64,000 nt of DNA, taken from the NCBI GenBank assembly GCA_013180625.2, contig SNVD02009122.1, positions 62,001 through 126,000 of the forward strand, given 5' to 3'. Numbering within the stretch: position 1 is the first letter of the stretch; each line of letters starts with the position of its first letter. This DNA comes from Boswellia sacra (Eukaryota > Streptophyta > Magnoliopsida > Sapindales > Burseraceae). Made by a program: the position numbers and the translations under genes. Shown in pieces: positions 36,060 to 47,363 of this stretch. A model generated the notes under the pieces. That model did no database searches. It was not told the DNA's origin and saw only the letters and a program-made list of their open reading frames with translations.

Positions 36060-36085
36060 ATTTATTAATTTTTGGGATCATTTAA

Positions 36086-36219
36086 GGGCAAATATCACCA
36101 ACCACCCCGACCTTTTGCCAAAATTCTTTACACACAAACTTCGACACCTTTTGTCATCAAATACCCCTGTACTTGTGAAAAGTCATCATTGACCACCCAT
36201 CCGTTAAAATCTCCGTTAA
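36086..36219 (+). repeat. Left terminal inverted repeat of the MuDR-like element
   Basis: 134 bases matching 42032-42167 in inverted orientation at about four bases in five. The match stops at CTCCGTTAA on both sides. Each repeat probably carries the promoter for the gene reading inward from it. Confidence 0.9.
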
Positions 36220-36671
36220 TTGAGATTACTTTTCCATCCAATATGCGTCTAATTACCATAGTATCCCTAACAGCAATTGCTGAAAAGCATGTGTAAGATT
36301 TGAGTAAACAAGGAGATACGAAATATCTACTTTGCCCCTGTTAAAATGAAATTAGTGCATCTGCCCAAAAGTTATTTATATGACAATTTTACCCCTCATC
36401 AGTTTAAAATTTTATCTTAGTCGTTGCCTGTTTATGTCCCTGCTCATGCAAGACATGAATGCCTACGCTATAAATTCATGAAACTCATCCCCTGAATTCA
36501 TTTGCATTCTACTTTGCCCACTCACTGTTGCATTTCCAAACCTACAACTCATCCAATCTCACAGCAACATCTAATAATCGATTTGCAGTTCTACAACTCT
36601 TTCAATCTCAAAAAAACATAACATTCATTTGAACAACAACAACAACACATCAAATAGCAATAGCCATTGCA

Positions 36672-37082
36672 ATGAGTTAGTCATCCTCAAGTTATGCAAG
36701 GGCCAGTAGCAATACATCAAGTTATAAAAATAAGAGAAGTAAAATGATCAACGAGCACACAATCAAATTCAAGAATAGAAAATGCAAGTGTGATGCAAAG
36801 GCAGCAGTTATGATATCTGAATCTTCCAAAAATCCTGGTAAACTATATTTTGTATGCAAAACTGGAACATGCAACTTCTACAGGTGGTGGGAGCCTGACA
36901 ATGATGAAATAACTTTGACTGAAGACTGGTGTCATGTTTATGGCCACGAAATGGATGGCAGTGACCTTATTATCAGAGATATGCAACATGATTTGAAGTA
37001 ACTGCTCAGCAGCAATGAGATGGTCATACAAATGAATGAGGAAATGAAAAAGATTGTGATGTTGTCGAAGTGTCTAGTGTAA
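36672..37082 (+). pseudogene. Element-borne GRF-type zinc-finger gene, two stops
   Basis: From ATG at 36672 the frame reads a Ser-rich N-terminus (SSSSYARASSNTSSY), then a GRF-type zinc finger (about residues 35-75). The finger has the C-x-C pair in KCKCD, NPGKLYFVC, and the final TCNFYRWWEPD. A short acidic and coiled-coil-like tail (MVIQMNEEMKK) follows. In-frame stops sit at codon 3 (TAG) and after DMQHDLK (TAA, 36999-37001). The 85-codon stretch 36744-37001 is open. GRF fingers bind single-stranded nucleic acid in topoisomerases, endonucleases and other DNA-repair proteins. Its place inside a Mutator-like element, reading inward from the left end, suggests an accessory role in transposition; that role is inference. 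Confidence 0.75.
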
Positions 37083-37514
37083 ATTTTCCTAATGTGTTTA
37101 CTTGCATGCCTTGTAAAGTTAATGTAGGGCAATTATTGTTGAAGTGTCCAGTGTATTTTTTCCTAAGGTGTTTACTTGCATGCCTTGTAATGTAATGATA
37201 AGCAATATATGTGGAACAAAATGCAATATGAAATTATGCGTTAGTGTGTTAGTGACATACACATAAGCAAACTGAAATTGTACAAAAGTAGGCAACCATA
37301 TTGCCATTATCAAAAGAAGTAAAAGTACAAGCTTAGTAAACCTGTTAACAGTTTTTGTTCTGAATATTATGTCCTATGTGTACAATGCTATGGTGCCATA
37401 TGTAGCATAACAATATTTTCAAAATAATGATATGACTATGCCCTAACTTACAGCACACTGGAGACTATGCCCTAACTTACAGCATACTGGACATAGAGGA
37501 CTGTTCTAGCTCAT

Positions 37515-40500
37515 TTACAAAATAAATAGCAACCAAACCTCACCATACAAAATAACAAAAAAATGGAAGTTTGCACCACACTCCCAGGAGAATTTAGCTT
37601 GATCTTCAATGGTTGTCTTGTCTAAACCACCTTGTGACTGTAAATAAAAAGATGAATAAGTAAGAATCACAGGAAACTTAAACAAAATTTTTGACTTCTT
37701 TGTGCATAAAAGTTACCTCTTCCTTTTCCTCTCCCTCTTCTGGATGTGCTTGACCCTATTGATTGTTGTCAGGATAAAGGAGTTGTAAATCCATGACTTT
37801 GTGATGCTTGAGACAATGGTGGAGGGGTCTGAGTTACATGTGCAGGTTACTGTGAAAGTTGGGATGATGATGATGCTAGGGGTTGCTGGGTTTGCTGAAT
37901 TGATCTGGGGGGCAGCTGGGCTTGCTGAGATGACCTTGAGGGTTGTTGGGATGAGGAAGCTAAACCTTTCTGAGATGAGGGTTGCTGTGAAAGTTGGGAT
38001 GATAATGATGCTAGGGGCTGTTAGGCTTGCTGAGATGATCTGGGGGGCAGCTGGGCTTGCTAAGATGACCTTGAGGGTTGTTAGGATGAGGAAGCTAAAC
38101 CTTGCTGAGATGAGGGTTATTGTGAAAGTTGGAATGATAATGATGCTAGGGGCTGCTGGGCTTGCTGAGATGACCTTGAGGGTTGTTGGGATGAGGAAGC
38201 TAAACCTTGCTGAGATGAGGAGGTTCGAGCCTTAAACATTATCAAGTTATTAAAAGAAGTAGTTAGCAAAATGGATAGAATGTAAAGTGAATTAAAGGAA
38301 AAACTTTAATGTAAGCAACAGAGTTTATAACCTTTTTCTTTTTTGGCTGTGGGGCAGACTTGCAACTCCTTTTATTATGGTTGTAGCCACCATAATTTAT
38401 GCTCCTCATTGTAAACAAAGGACGGCCTGATGGGCTGGGTTCATCCGCTGCCCCCCTCCTTGCTTTCTTTGGCCTGCCTGCTTTGGTTCTAATCTTGGGA
38501 GCCTCTAAGTTATTACAAGTCACCTCTGGCCATTCACTTTGATTTGGAATTGGCTTTATGTAAAGGTTGTATGATGCTATATACCTATCCCTCGACAATA
38601 TCTTATCTACAAATTGATGTACATCAATTCTCCTCTCATTTGCAGCAGCAATTGCATGTGTACAAGGGATTCCAGATATTTGAAATAGTCCACATAAGCA
38701 AAATCTCTCATTTAACCTCACAATATACAGCCTCCCTCTGTTAACCACTTCAAACTCGAAATCTCCATACCACATCACCTCTATCACTCTACTCGATTTT
38801 CCCCTCTCACTAACAATGGTTTTGATCTTGGGACCCACATCACCATGCCACCTCATACATTCTCTAAACCTGTTAATTAAATTTAAAAATGAACAAAATA
38901 ATCAAAATGACATAAAATGTCAAAGTATTAAAAAAATAGTGTACACTATTGGAATAAAAAAGTTGCTTACTTTTTTTACATCCTCTTCATTATCTTCCTT
39001 CTGATATCCTCTAGCATGCTCAGGTAAGTTTGACTTCTATGTCTATTGATCCAGGAGTTGAATGACAGTGTGATGTTGTTTGTAACATGGTCAACTTTGA
39101 CCCTTTCGTCAAACGCATGTCTACTCCAACTGGTGATAGGAATCTTTAACAAATAGTCAAAAGCACTTGGGTCTACATCTCTGATTTAATCCATGGCAGT
39201 TTTAAAGTCAAGGATATTGGCTGCCTTGCATGCCCTCGAGAATAATAATTGCAAACCTAGTCCACTGTGTCCTTTCTTAAAATTATCATATAAGTGTTTA
39301 CCACAAAACCTTGATGATGCATATGACCATTGTTCATTTAAAGCATTAAGAATACTATTTTGCCTATCACTCATGAAAGTCATAGGCAGTCCACACCCAT
39401 CAACCTCTCCTATGTGTTCTCCTAATAATTGAAGAAACCAATTCCAAGTTGATGTACACTCCACCTCACAAACTCCTAATGCTAGAGGGAACATACCATT
39501 GTTGGCATCAATTGACACAGTAGCTAAAATCACCCCTCCTAGTGGACCCTTCACGTGACACCCATCTACACCAATAAAAGGCCTACAACCCTCAACAAAT
39601 CCTTTCCTCTGAGCAGGAAAACTAATAAAAAAGCCCTGAAATTTTGGTGAAGCAGATATCATTTCAGCATCTGCCCTCATATAGGCAGTAGACCCTGGGT
39701 TTATAAGCTGGACAATATTTGCATATGTAATAAATTAAGGGCTTTCTGATGGTGTTCACCCATGATTTGAAGAGCATGCATTCTAGCCCTATACAGTTTC
39801 TATTTTGAAGGTTCAAGGCCAAATCTTCTCTTCAAATCTTTCTCTAACCAGTCTACACCTAAGTTTGGATTTTCTCTAAAATGATCCTCATATTTTTTAG
39901 CAATCCAAGTATAGGTGCACTCAGGGGTGTCAGGTACCTTTGCGCATTTATGTTCAGGATAATAGGTCTTGATTTGGAATGTTACAAGGTCCTGAGTTTT
40001 AGAGGCATGAATCCTCCAAGGGCATTTTGGTGTAGCACACTCACAAGTAACTCTATCCCTCTCATTTTTCACTCTTTTAAGCTTTATACCATTCCTAATT
40101 GAGTACTCTCTTAGTACTTGTCGAAAATGGTTTAGATTATCAAAAGTTTTCCCTACCTTCAATATAATCCCACCATCTAAGCCCTCAGTAAATAAATTTT
40201 GCCTGTGTACCCTTGCCATTCTAGCACTACCTACTTCTTCTTCATCTGAACCACTAACTAGTTTTTGAAAATTCTCACCATCACTTTGGTAATGGGAGTT
40301 ATCATCCGCTGACTCCTCTTTACCACTACTCCCACTACCACTATCTACCCCTGCATCATCATGTTGAGACTCTACACTATCTTCTGGCCTATAATCTGCA
40401 TCAGAGTCAGTATCTATGTCATACTCACTATGCCCTATTGACTGTCCTACTGACCCTTCACTCATATTTTCATTTGGATTAATGTTAGATAACTCAGTTT

Positions 40501-41234
40501 CACCTGCATTAGGCACCTTAGCTTCTATAGGATGAGTCTCTGCATTGGTTTCTAAGTTGGGCAATTGATTATCATGCTCATTAACTTCTTTCTCATATGC
40601 AATAGGTAACTCACTAGATGATGGTTCTACAAAAGCATTTTGTACTAAGTTGGGCAACTTAGTTTCAACCTCACTAACTCTTTCAAGCCCTGCAAGGGAT
40701 AAATCACCACTTGTTAGTTCATTTACTGGATTTTTTTCTAAGTTTTGGCTCTCAATTTTTATCTTATTAACTTCTTTTTTGAACTATATCAGGTAATACA
40801 GGTGAAGTTGGTACAGCTTCAACATTTTTTTCAAGGTTAGGCAACTCAGTTTCATTCTCATTTTCTGAATTCATTACAACACTTGGCAACTCTATCTGTG
40901 GTGGCTCATTTCCTCCTAAGTCAATGGGTAACGTCTTTGCTAGTGGGTCAATATGGTGGGTAATAATCTCAACTGTGATTTTTAATTCAGTCAAACCATT
41001 AACTTCATACATATGTAACAACTGCAAGAACTTAGAGTCACTGTCAATGAGATATTTCTGTCCATTCCATGGTAAACTGACAAAGAAATTGACATCTGTA
41101 TGATCTACAACCTCTAATTTGCAATGATATAGAGCAATTTGAAACAACCCTATTAAACTAACTGTGTCAGGGTCTACATCTCCTATTAGATACTTACTAT
41201 CCAAATATTCCAAAATTAAGAAAAAAATAGCCAT
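37515..41234 (-). pseudogene. MuDR-like transposase (MURA) gene, decayed
   Basis: Minus strand. Exons are 41234-38971, 38869-38332, 38230-37717 and 37637-37515, with clean GT-AG introns. Order of parts: an N-terminal globular domain (KYLIGDVDPDTVSL), an acidic Glu/Asn/Pro-rich linker, the MuDR DNA-binding domain (GKTFDNLNHFRQVLREYSI with CECATPKCPWRI), and the MULE transposase core with IGVDGCHVKG and FMSDRQ aspartates. A SWIM zinc finger (CLCGLFQISGIPCTHA), an AT-hook-like KAGRPKKARRG and a Ser-Gln-rich repeat tail ending in RGRGKGRG follow. Lesions: a frameshift in an A-run near 40780, stops near 39785 and 39175, a frameshift near 39730, a stop near 38980 and several in the tail. The protein would cut and join the element ends in the nucleus. 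Confidence 0.88.
37851..38222 (-). repeat. Ser-Gln-rich tandem repeat in the transposase tail, about 135-bp units
   Basis: Three units encode (minus strand) S-S-Q-Q-G-L-A-S-S, S-Q-Q-P-S-R-S-S and A-Q-Q-P-L-A-S blocks. The unit nearest the SWIM exon lacks 27 bases. Comparing units shows that each stop replaces a glutamine codon of another unit. Confidence 0.85.
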
Positions 41235-42031
41235 TTAATGATCAAATGCATCATCAGGTATTGGGATAGACAAGGAAAAAAAAAGTATTAAAAAAAATTT
41301 GGCCAGCTATCACATAAGAATAGTAAACAACAAAGGCAGGAACCATGCACCACTACAGTTAATAGAAGAAATATTGCATGCACCACACATATTGACATGT
41401 ACGAGGTACATAATAAAAACCACAAATAAAAATACTTACAAAACTAACAGAAATATAATAAACAGTGAATGAAGAACCCATGCACACGAGTTTCACTTAG
41501 AAATATTGCATGCATGTCAATATAACAGTTCATTCAACCAACTTGTCACATAAATTACTCATTTTTCCCATCAATTTGAAATTCCCCCAAATAGGGTTTC
41601 AACAATGTTCGAAAATCATAAATCAGTTCAGACGATGGAGTTCTGTAACAACAAAACATTTAAAATCATGCAAAAATAATAATATTTCCACTACGTTATT
41701 GACACTACGACAAACCCAAACGACCCAAACACTTCTTAATGTCCATGCAACTGAACAAAAGCTGAGGTTACTGTGGGGAGATCATTACCCGTTACTCACT
41801 ATAGCTTTAATAGATTTCTTGCGGTCTCAGTCGACAATGTCTATAGTGAGGTGACGCACAGTAAGCTCAAGGGTCGTGCCAAGTTGAAGACGATGACAGC
41901 TACTGTGGGGACAACTCTGTTCTAGAGAAAGTGCTCGTTATTTTATTCGTTGACTTCTCACTTTTATATATCTAGGACTTTTTTGTGAGAATACCGTTAT
42001 AACCCTCTTATTTCAAGTTATTTAAGGGTTT

Positions 42032-42167
42032 TTAACGGAGATTTTAATGGATGGATGGTCAATGACGACTTTTCACAAGTACAGGGGTATTTGATGATAA
42101 AAAGTGTCAAAGTTTGTGCGCGATTGTAATTTTGATAAAAGGTAGGAGTGATCCGTGATATTTACCC
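42032..42167 (-). repeat. Right terminal inverted repeat of the MuDR-like element
   Basis: 136 bases, inverted match to 36086-36219. The transposase gene starts about 800 bases inward from it. Confidence 0.9.
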
Positions 42168-42176
42168 ATAATTTAA

Positions 42177-43357
42177 GTGACTTCTCTAATGAATTTCGAA
42201 ATTCAATTTTTGTAATAATTTATTCGAGCCTTAAGCGAGATTAGCTTTAACTTTTATCTTTTCAATAATAAAAGAAAAAAGAAAGTCACTCTTTTCCAGT
42301 TATTTTATGTGAGACTTCAGAAAGTCCATTGGCTTGCATATATTGACAAAGTCTTTCCTTCTTCAACTTTGCCACCTAATCAATCTTAATTCACGTTGAC
42401 TTCTACTCCCTTTTTTTTTTTTTTAATCTTATATTAAGAAGAAGTCACCACATCACTGTATCGATAACCATTTGATAATAGTATTGGATCATCGATAGAT
42501 TTGATAGCACATTAGATATGCACAAATTGAAACACTTGATATTTTCATAATTATTATCAATAAAATACGCAAATAATGTCACTAAATCGCATCTTCATGA
42601 ATAAATGATCTAATATCTTTCAGTTTAATTTGTGTTGCTTATATAAAGAGTATTACAATCATGTCAAAAGGTACAAACAAATTACTTTTTCTAATAATTT
42701 AAGTTGTAAAAAAAACAGTGATATAAATATTGTTCCCAAACAATATTCTCAACATAGGCCGAAGTGAATTTGTAACGAAGGGAGTAAAAGTGATGCGAAG
42801 CGCGCACGTTAGCAAAACAAAAGATCGTCCAGCTAAGATTTGCAAGTCGTGCACCTCAACTGCCCGAACATGGAACCACGTCAACGGGTGGACCCCAGCG
42901 ACCAGGGCAGGTTGGCTGGGCTGGGCTGGCTCCCGCTAAGGGAACTCCAAAAGCTAGAGTGAAAGCAGACGCGGTTAGCCACGTGGCAATCGAAGGTCAG
43001 GGTTCGTACTGTGCTGGAAATTTGGTTTGGTATCTTTTGAAGTGGGCCGGCCCAGACGGCATGAGACTCTCGTGTGATTCAATACGATGACGTACTACCC
43101 TCATTTGTCAAATCTGAGTAAGTTCAGTAACAGTTCACGTGCACATCCGACGGTTATTATTCTCTGACACTAATTGATTTCACAACTCCTCTTACACGTT
43201 ATTTCAATTTCCCTCTGCCGGCTAAGCTTTCAGGGTCATGCGCTCCTCTCCACCTTTGAATTTATGGAAAATTGTTCCCCGTTGAATTCAGTTTAATTAT
43301 TATGTAAATATTTCCATTGTTGCTCTCAAATGTGTAATTGTTACGTGTATCAGAATA

Positions 43358-43388
<31 letters not shown>

Positions 43389-44940
43389 TCCGTTTTATGA
43401 TTCTTGATGAAGATATATAATATGAATAATATTCCTAAAATTCTCTTCTCAACCCATTTGAAAAAATGAAGAGGGAGGGAATATATTCTATTGCTTGTTA
43501 AGGACATCCAAGGTGTGATTGTGTCACAATCATGGCGATACATAAAATTTAAGGTACTATAATATTAATATATATTTGTCCATTTTATTTTAAGATTGTG
43601 ATGCATAATAGCATATTAAATACGATTAGACCAAACAGATAAAGAGGTGCTGAAGCAGGTATATTTATATGTAGTGTAGGAATCCTTGTCTTTGTTTTTA
43701 AGAACATGAATATTGTAAGACATGAACATGTCTTATATGATCATCAGTTAACTTATCTATAAATAATTTTTGGTTTTGCACTCCCTCTTTTTGAATTCCG
43801 ATTTCCTTATCTTCTACGCTATTCTCTATTACTATTTGATTTATTTATTGACGGACCAACTTGATGATTTAGAAAATTATAAATCAACTAAAAGTTTTCC
43901 TTCGTCAAATTTTGGAAAATTTACAATAAATTCTTTATGATTTTAAGAGATTTTTTTTTAAAAAAATTTAAATTGAAGTATACATGTTTGTATTTAGAGT
44001 AATCTTATATTTGTATACAAATTCCTCATAAAAGTTTATGTTTACATAAACTCGTGATATCATATTATTATATGATTATCACATCATTAACCTTTATTAA
44101 TATTATTGATTTTGAAATTCATTTTTTTGACCATATCGCATGAAATCAATTTGGATGAAAAAGTTTATAAAAATAATATTTTTATTATTTCTACACTGTT
44201 TCATCCTTAACTCAATTAAAGCACTCAAGTTTATTTTGTTACATTTATAATATTAAGTTGTGTTCGTGGGTTATTTACCTACAAATTCTTGGAGAATACT
44301 TAGGATTGTTTTGGAGTTGGGGGATGGAAAGCTCCATTACTAAAAAAAATGACAATAATCAATCAAATTAATCAATCAACCGGCGTTCGTACTGTACTTC
44401 ACATTCTACTTCCTTAATTAAATTGATAGGGGAGGCAATAGAAGCTTCAAGTTACTACAAGATAAAAGCAAATAGACAAACAAATGATGGAACACATACA
44501 ATTAACAGCTTTATAAATTAATAATTAATTATACTGAACAGACAAAAGCCAGTGAGATACTATAACAGTATAATCTTTCCTTTCTTGCATTGCATATGCT
44601 CTTCTCTGTTGTGTACTGGATAGCTTTTTATCGATCTTTTCCGTATTTGAATGACAAGAGATTCTATTCACAGCTGTGAGTTTGACAAAGTAAACTCACA
44701 TCCAACAAAACCATCACCTTTGTAAAGAAAACCCCGCATTTGAGTTTAGGTCAGATATAAATTAATCTCTCTAGCCAGCACCTACTTTATCCTCGCTCGA
44801 CCGAAAGTAGTTTTATTTACCTATTTAGTTGTTTTCAGCTTTCTAGGTTTTTGGCACTCTTGTGTACTGTTACTATTTATTTCTTTTTACCGACTCCTTC
44901 ATTTATTGTCAATGGAACCATAAATCTTTACATAATTCCC
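42177..44940. other. Intergenic, no gene seen
   Basis: AT-rich except 42770-43260, which is GC-richer with several ACGTG cores (about 42874, 42980, 43137). That stretch may be an old promoter region, but I find no gene on either side of it. A dinucleotide (AT)n tract lies at 43354-43380. Confidence 0.45.
43354..43380. repeat. (AT)n microsatellite
   Basis: About thirteen AT units followed by a run of ten T. Confidence 0.95.
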
Positions 44941-44944
44941 CAGA

Positions 44945-44971
44945 TACATACATACATACATATATACATAC

Positions 44972-45002
<31 letters not shown>

Positions 45003-45023
45003 CATACATACATATATATATAT

Positions 45024-45055
<32 letters not shown>
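44945..45055. repeat. Compound microsatellite (ATAC)n-(AT)n-(GA)n
   Basis: Alternating CATA/TACA tetramers and TA dinucleotides run to about 45024, then about 14 GA units. The overlapping open frames are only readings of this repeat. Confidence 0.95.
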
Positions 45056-46630
45056 TTGAAGAGTTGCTCTTACTTGTATCTGCATATGTAATGATCATGT
45101 ATATATGTTTCTTTGAAAACCAGAATGACTAATTAGTTTCAAAATCTTTGAAACGCAGCTCTCCGATCATCCTTAAAAGGTGTATCCATGCATTTTGCTC
45201 TAATGCACACATTTTAAGTTGATTATATATGTTCTATTTAATATAAAATTTCTATAGCTCTTCAATATATACAAGAAACACAAGAATGTATGTGGAATTT
45301 CGTGCATGGAAACCGGTTGACGAAATTAATAATATTAAGTTGAGTAACTCTGGCTCTATTTTGTTATTACATTATTAATTAATTTCTTGCTCCACATTTA
45401 TAATAGTAGATGATTATTAATGCAGATGTGCGTATCAGTAATTACTGATTCGAGAAACATTTATATAGAAATGAATCTCCAACGTTTAGGTATGAAATGA
45501 GAAATAAGAATAGGGTTTATGCAAGCCACGACCACCGTTTCCAATTCCAACTACGCGGATTCCTACCCAACTAGTGGAATCACGTTTATTATAATTTCTA
45601 ATGACCAAACCACCCTTTTGTTTTCTCTTCAGAACAACTAACTACTGTATAATTTGTTCTCAAAGTAACTGTAATTAATTGACTATAAGCTAGCCTATAA
45701 TTAGCTAGCTACTGTTATAGCTTTAATTAAAACCTCTAATTAACCCATTCCATTATCAGTTCAGTACTCTTAATTACACAAAATTTCCTGTAGACATGTT
45801 TAACCAGTAATAGAAACTATATATATTGTTATCAGCCTGTTCAAGGTTAGGATTCCCACTTTATCATTGAGTTCTTTATGATGGTATCATTATTTTTTTT
45901 CTACATTAATTACTTTTAGCTCAAGTTCATCAGCGTTTATAACCAAGGTTAACACATTTTGTACTTAGTAAATCATTTACTCTTTAGCTCCCATGGTGGT
46001 GATAATTGAAATAAGCATAACATATGTTGATTCCAACAAATTAAAAACACATGTAAAGAAAAAAATTTAGATAACACAGACATATTACGTCATTTATATA
46101 TTCATCTAATATGTTATATATATAAATAATAAAATATTTAAAATAAACATGTATGTAATTAAATTTTTATAGAATGAGAATATGTGTGTGTGTGATGTGA
46201 TAATACATCTGTCTAGCTCAAATGCAAGAGAGAGACGAAATCATTAAAAAAAGAATGAGATTCAAGAACAATAGGATTGTTTTGGTGATTTCAAGTGAAG
46301 GGAGATAAATAGTATGTGAATTGAACTGATCCTTCTTTTTTTTTTTCCAACCCCTCTCAAAATATAACAAACACTTGACACACAACATGTATTAAAATAT
46401 AAAATCTAATAACCCAAATTGGGAATTGAATTTGGGGGACCACAGTCAGTTTTTATTACTTTATTACTCTTTGCATTTTGTCAGGCAATGATTCAATTAA
46501 TTAACTTTTATATAGTAATTAATTAAAATTTTGTCTCCACAGACAGCTTGCTTTGTTTTTCTTCTCAAAATTTCTTCTTTGTCTGAAAAATTAATTATTT
46601 TAATCAATCTTTCTTTATGAGTTTCTTCTC
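45056..46630. other. Intergenic and distal VQ-gene promoter
   Basis: AT-rich, no gene. The last few hundred bases are presumably the promoter of the VQ gene. Confidence 0.5.
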
Positions 46631-46733
46631 TATTTAAACCAAGCCTACCCTTTCTCTGTTTTCTGAAAAACAAATTATACCAAAACTCTCATCACCTCCT
46701 CTCTCTTTCATTTCCCCATTTCTCCCTTCTTCA
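46631..46733 (+). promoter_or_regulatory. TATA box and leader of the VQ gene
   Basis: TATTTAAA at 46631-46638 is followed by a CT-rich leader (CACCTCCTCTCTCTTTCATT) up to the ATG at 46734, giving a leader of roughly 65-70 bases. The spacing is typical for a plant gene. Confidence 0.65.
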
Positions 46734-47363
46734 ATGGAGGAAATCATGAAGAAACAAGCTTGCATGTCATCCTACTCAACACCTTCTCCACTTTCCATGC
46801 ACAAAGATTCACAAACAATTTCCAAAGCAAAGCCCAAAATTCGCATAATTCACATATTTGCACCAGAGATCATCAAAACAGACGTTGCAAACTTCAGAGA
46901 GCTTGTGCAGAGACTCACAGGAAAGCCAACTGCAAATGATCATCAAAAGGGTAGTTGCAAAAAGAAGCCGAGAATTCCCAGAAGAGATCATCAAGAGCCA
47001 AGGGATACTATTACTATTACTGCTGCTGCTGCAATTCCTCCTGCTGCTTTTACTAGTAGTGTCTTTTCTTCTGTGCATGACAAGGCAGGTAACAATATGA
47101 TGACGAACAAGAAAGTTGATTTTTGCAGAAGTGGTTTTCCTGGTTTGGCTGCTGAGGCAAGGGAAAGAGTTAAAGAAGAAGCTGATGATGCTGAGATATG
47201 GAACAACAATGGAGATAATTCATGTGGTGGTGGAGGTGGTGGTTTCTTGAATGGATTTGCAGATTTTGATGGTTTCATTCAAGAGCTTGGTGAATTCCCT
47301 TTGTTTCCTGTGGATGCTTCTTCTCATCACATCCATGCTTTTGAAGAAACTCAACTTGCATAA
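46734..47363 (+). CDS. VQ-motif protein (WRKY-interacting transcriptional regulator)
   Basis: Intronless 209-codon gene, as most VQ genes are. The VQ motif FRELVQRLTG lies at residues 54-63, fitting F-x-x-x-V-Q-x-L-T-G. It is preceded by KPKIRIIHIFAPEIIKTDV, the arrangement of the VQ subgroup with a short N-terminus. A basic patch (KKKPRIPRRDHQ, about 76-87) may be a nuclear signal. Then come an Ala-rich stretch, a Gly run (GGGGGG), and an acidic/aromatic tail with ADFDGFIQELGEFPLF that could serve as an activation or interaction segment. VQ proteins bind WRKY factors in the nucleus and tune defence, growth and stress responses; some members act in plastids. The exact member cannot be assigned by eye. 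The frame is intact. Confidence 0.9.
   Translation: MEEIMKKQACMSSYSTPSPLSMHKDSQTISKAKPKIRIIHIFAPEIIKTDVANFRELVQRLTGKPTANDHQKGSCKKKPRIPRRDHQEPRDTITITAAAAIPPAAFTSSVFSSVHDKAGNNMMTNKKVDFCRSGFPGLAAEARERVKEEADDAEIWNNNGDNSCGGGGGGFLNGFADFDGFIQELGEFPLFPVDASSHHIHAFEETQLA

Larger units (their letters stand above)
36086..42167. mobile_element. MuDR-like Mutator element with two convergent genes, 6.1 kb
   Basis: Terminal inverted repeats of about 135 bases (36086-36219 and 42032-42167) start GGGCAAATATCACC and, on the minus strand, GGGTAAATATCACG. They share CAAATACCCCTGTACTTGTG and TGACCA.CCATCC. Flanking 9-bp target duplications are ATCATTTAA (36077-36085) and ATAATTTAA (42168-42176), one mismatch. Inside, a decayed transposase gene runs leftward (41234 to 37515) and a GRF zinc-finger gene runs rightward (36672 to 37082). 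They converge tail to tail, the same plan as mudrA/mudrB in maize. Both genes have stops, so this copy is dead. Confidence 0.92.

Noticed and set aside
37801..38235. 144-codon plus-strand frame rich in Met, Leu and Val
   Set aside because: It is the antisense of the Ser-Gln repeat tail of the Mutator transposase; the family match is on the minus strand.
42730..42939. 69-codon frame in a GC-richer patch
   Set aside because: No recognisable family, no splice or promoter context, and equally open on the other strand.
44851..45132. Open frames rich in Ile-Tyr-Thr-His and Arg-Glu
   Set aside because: Direct translation of the compound microsatellite.
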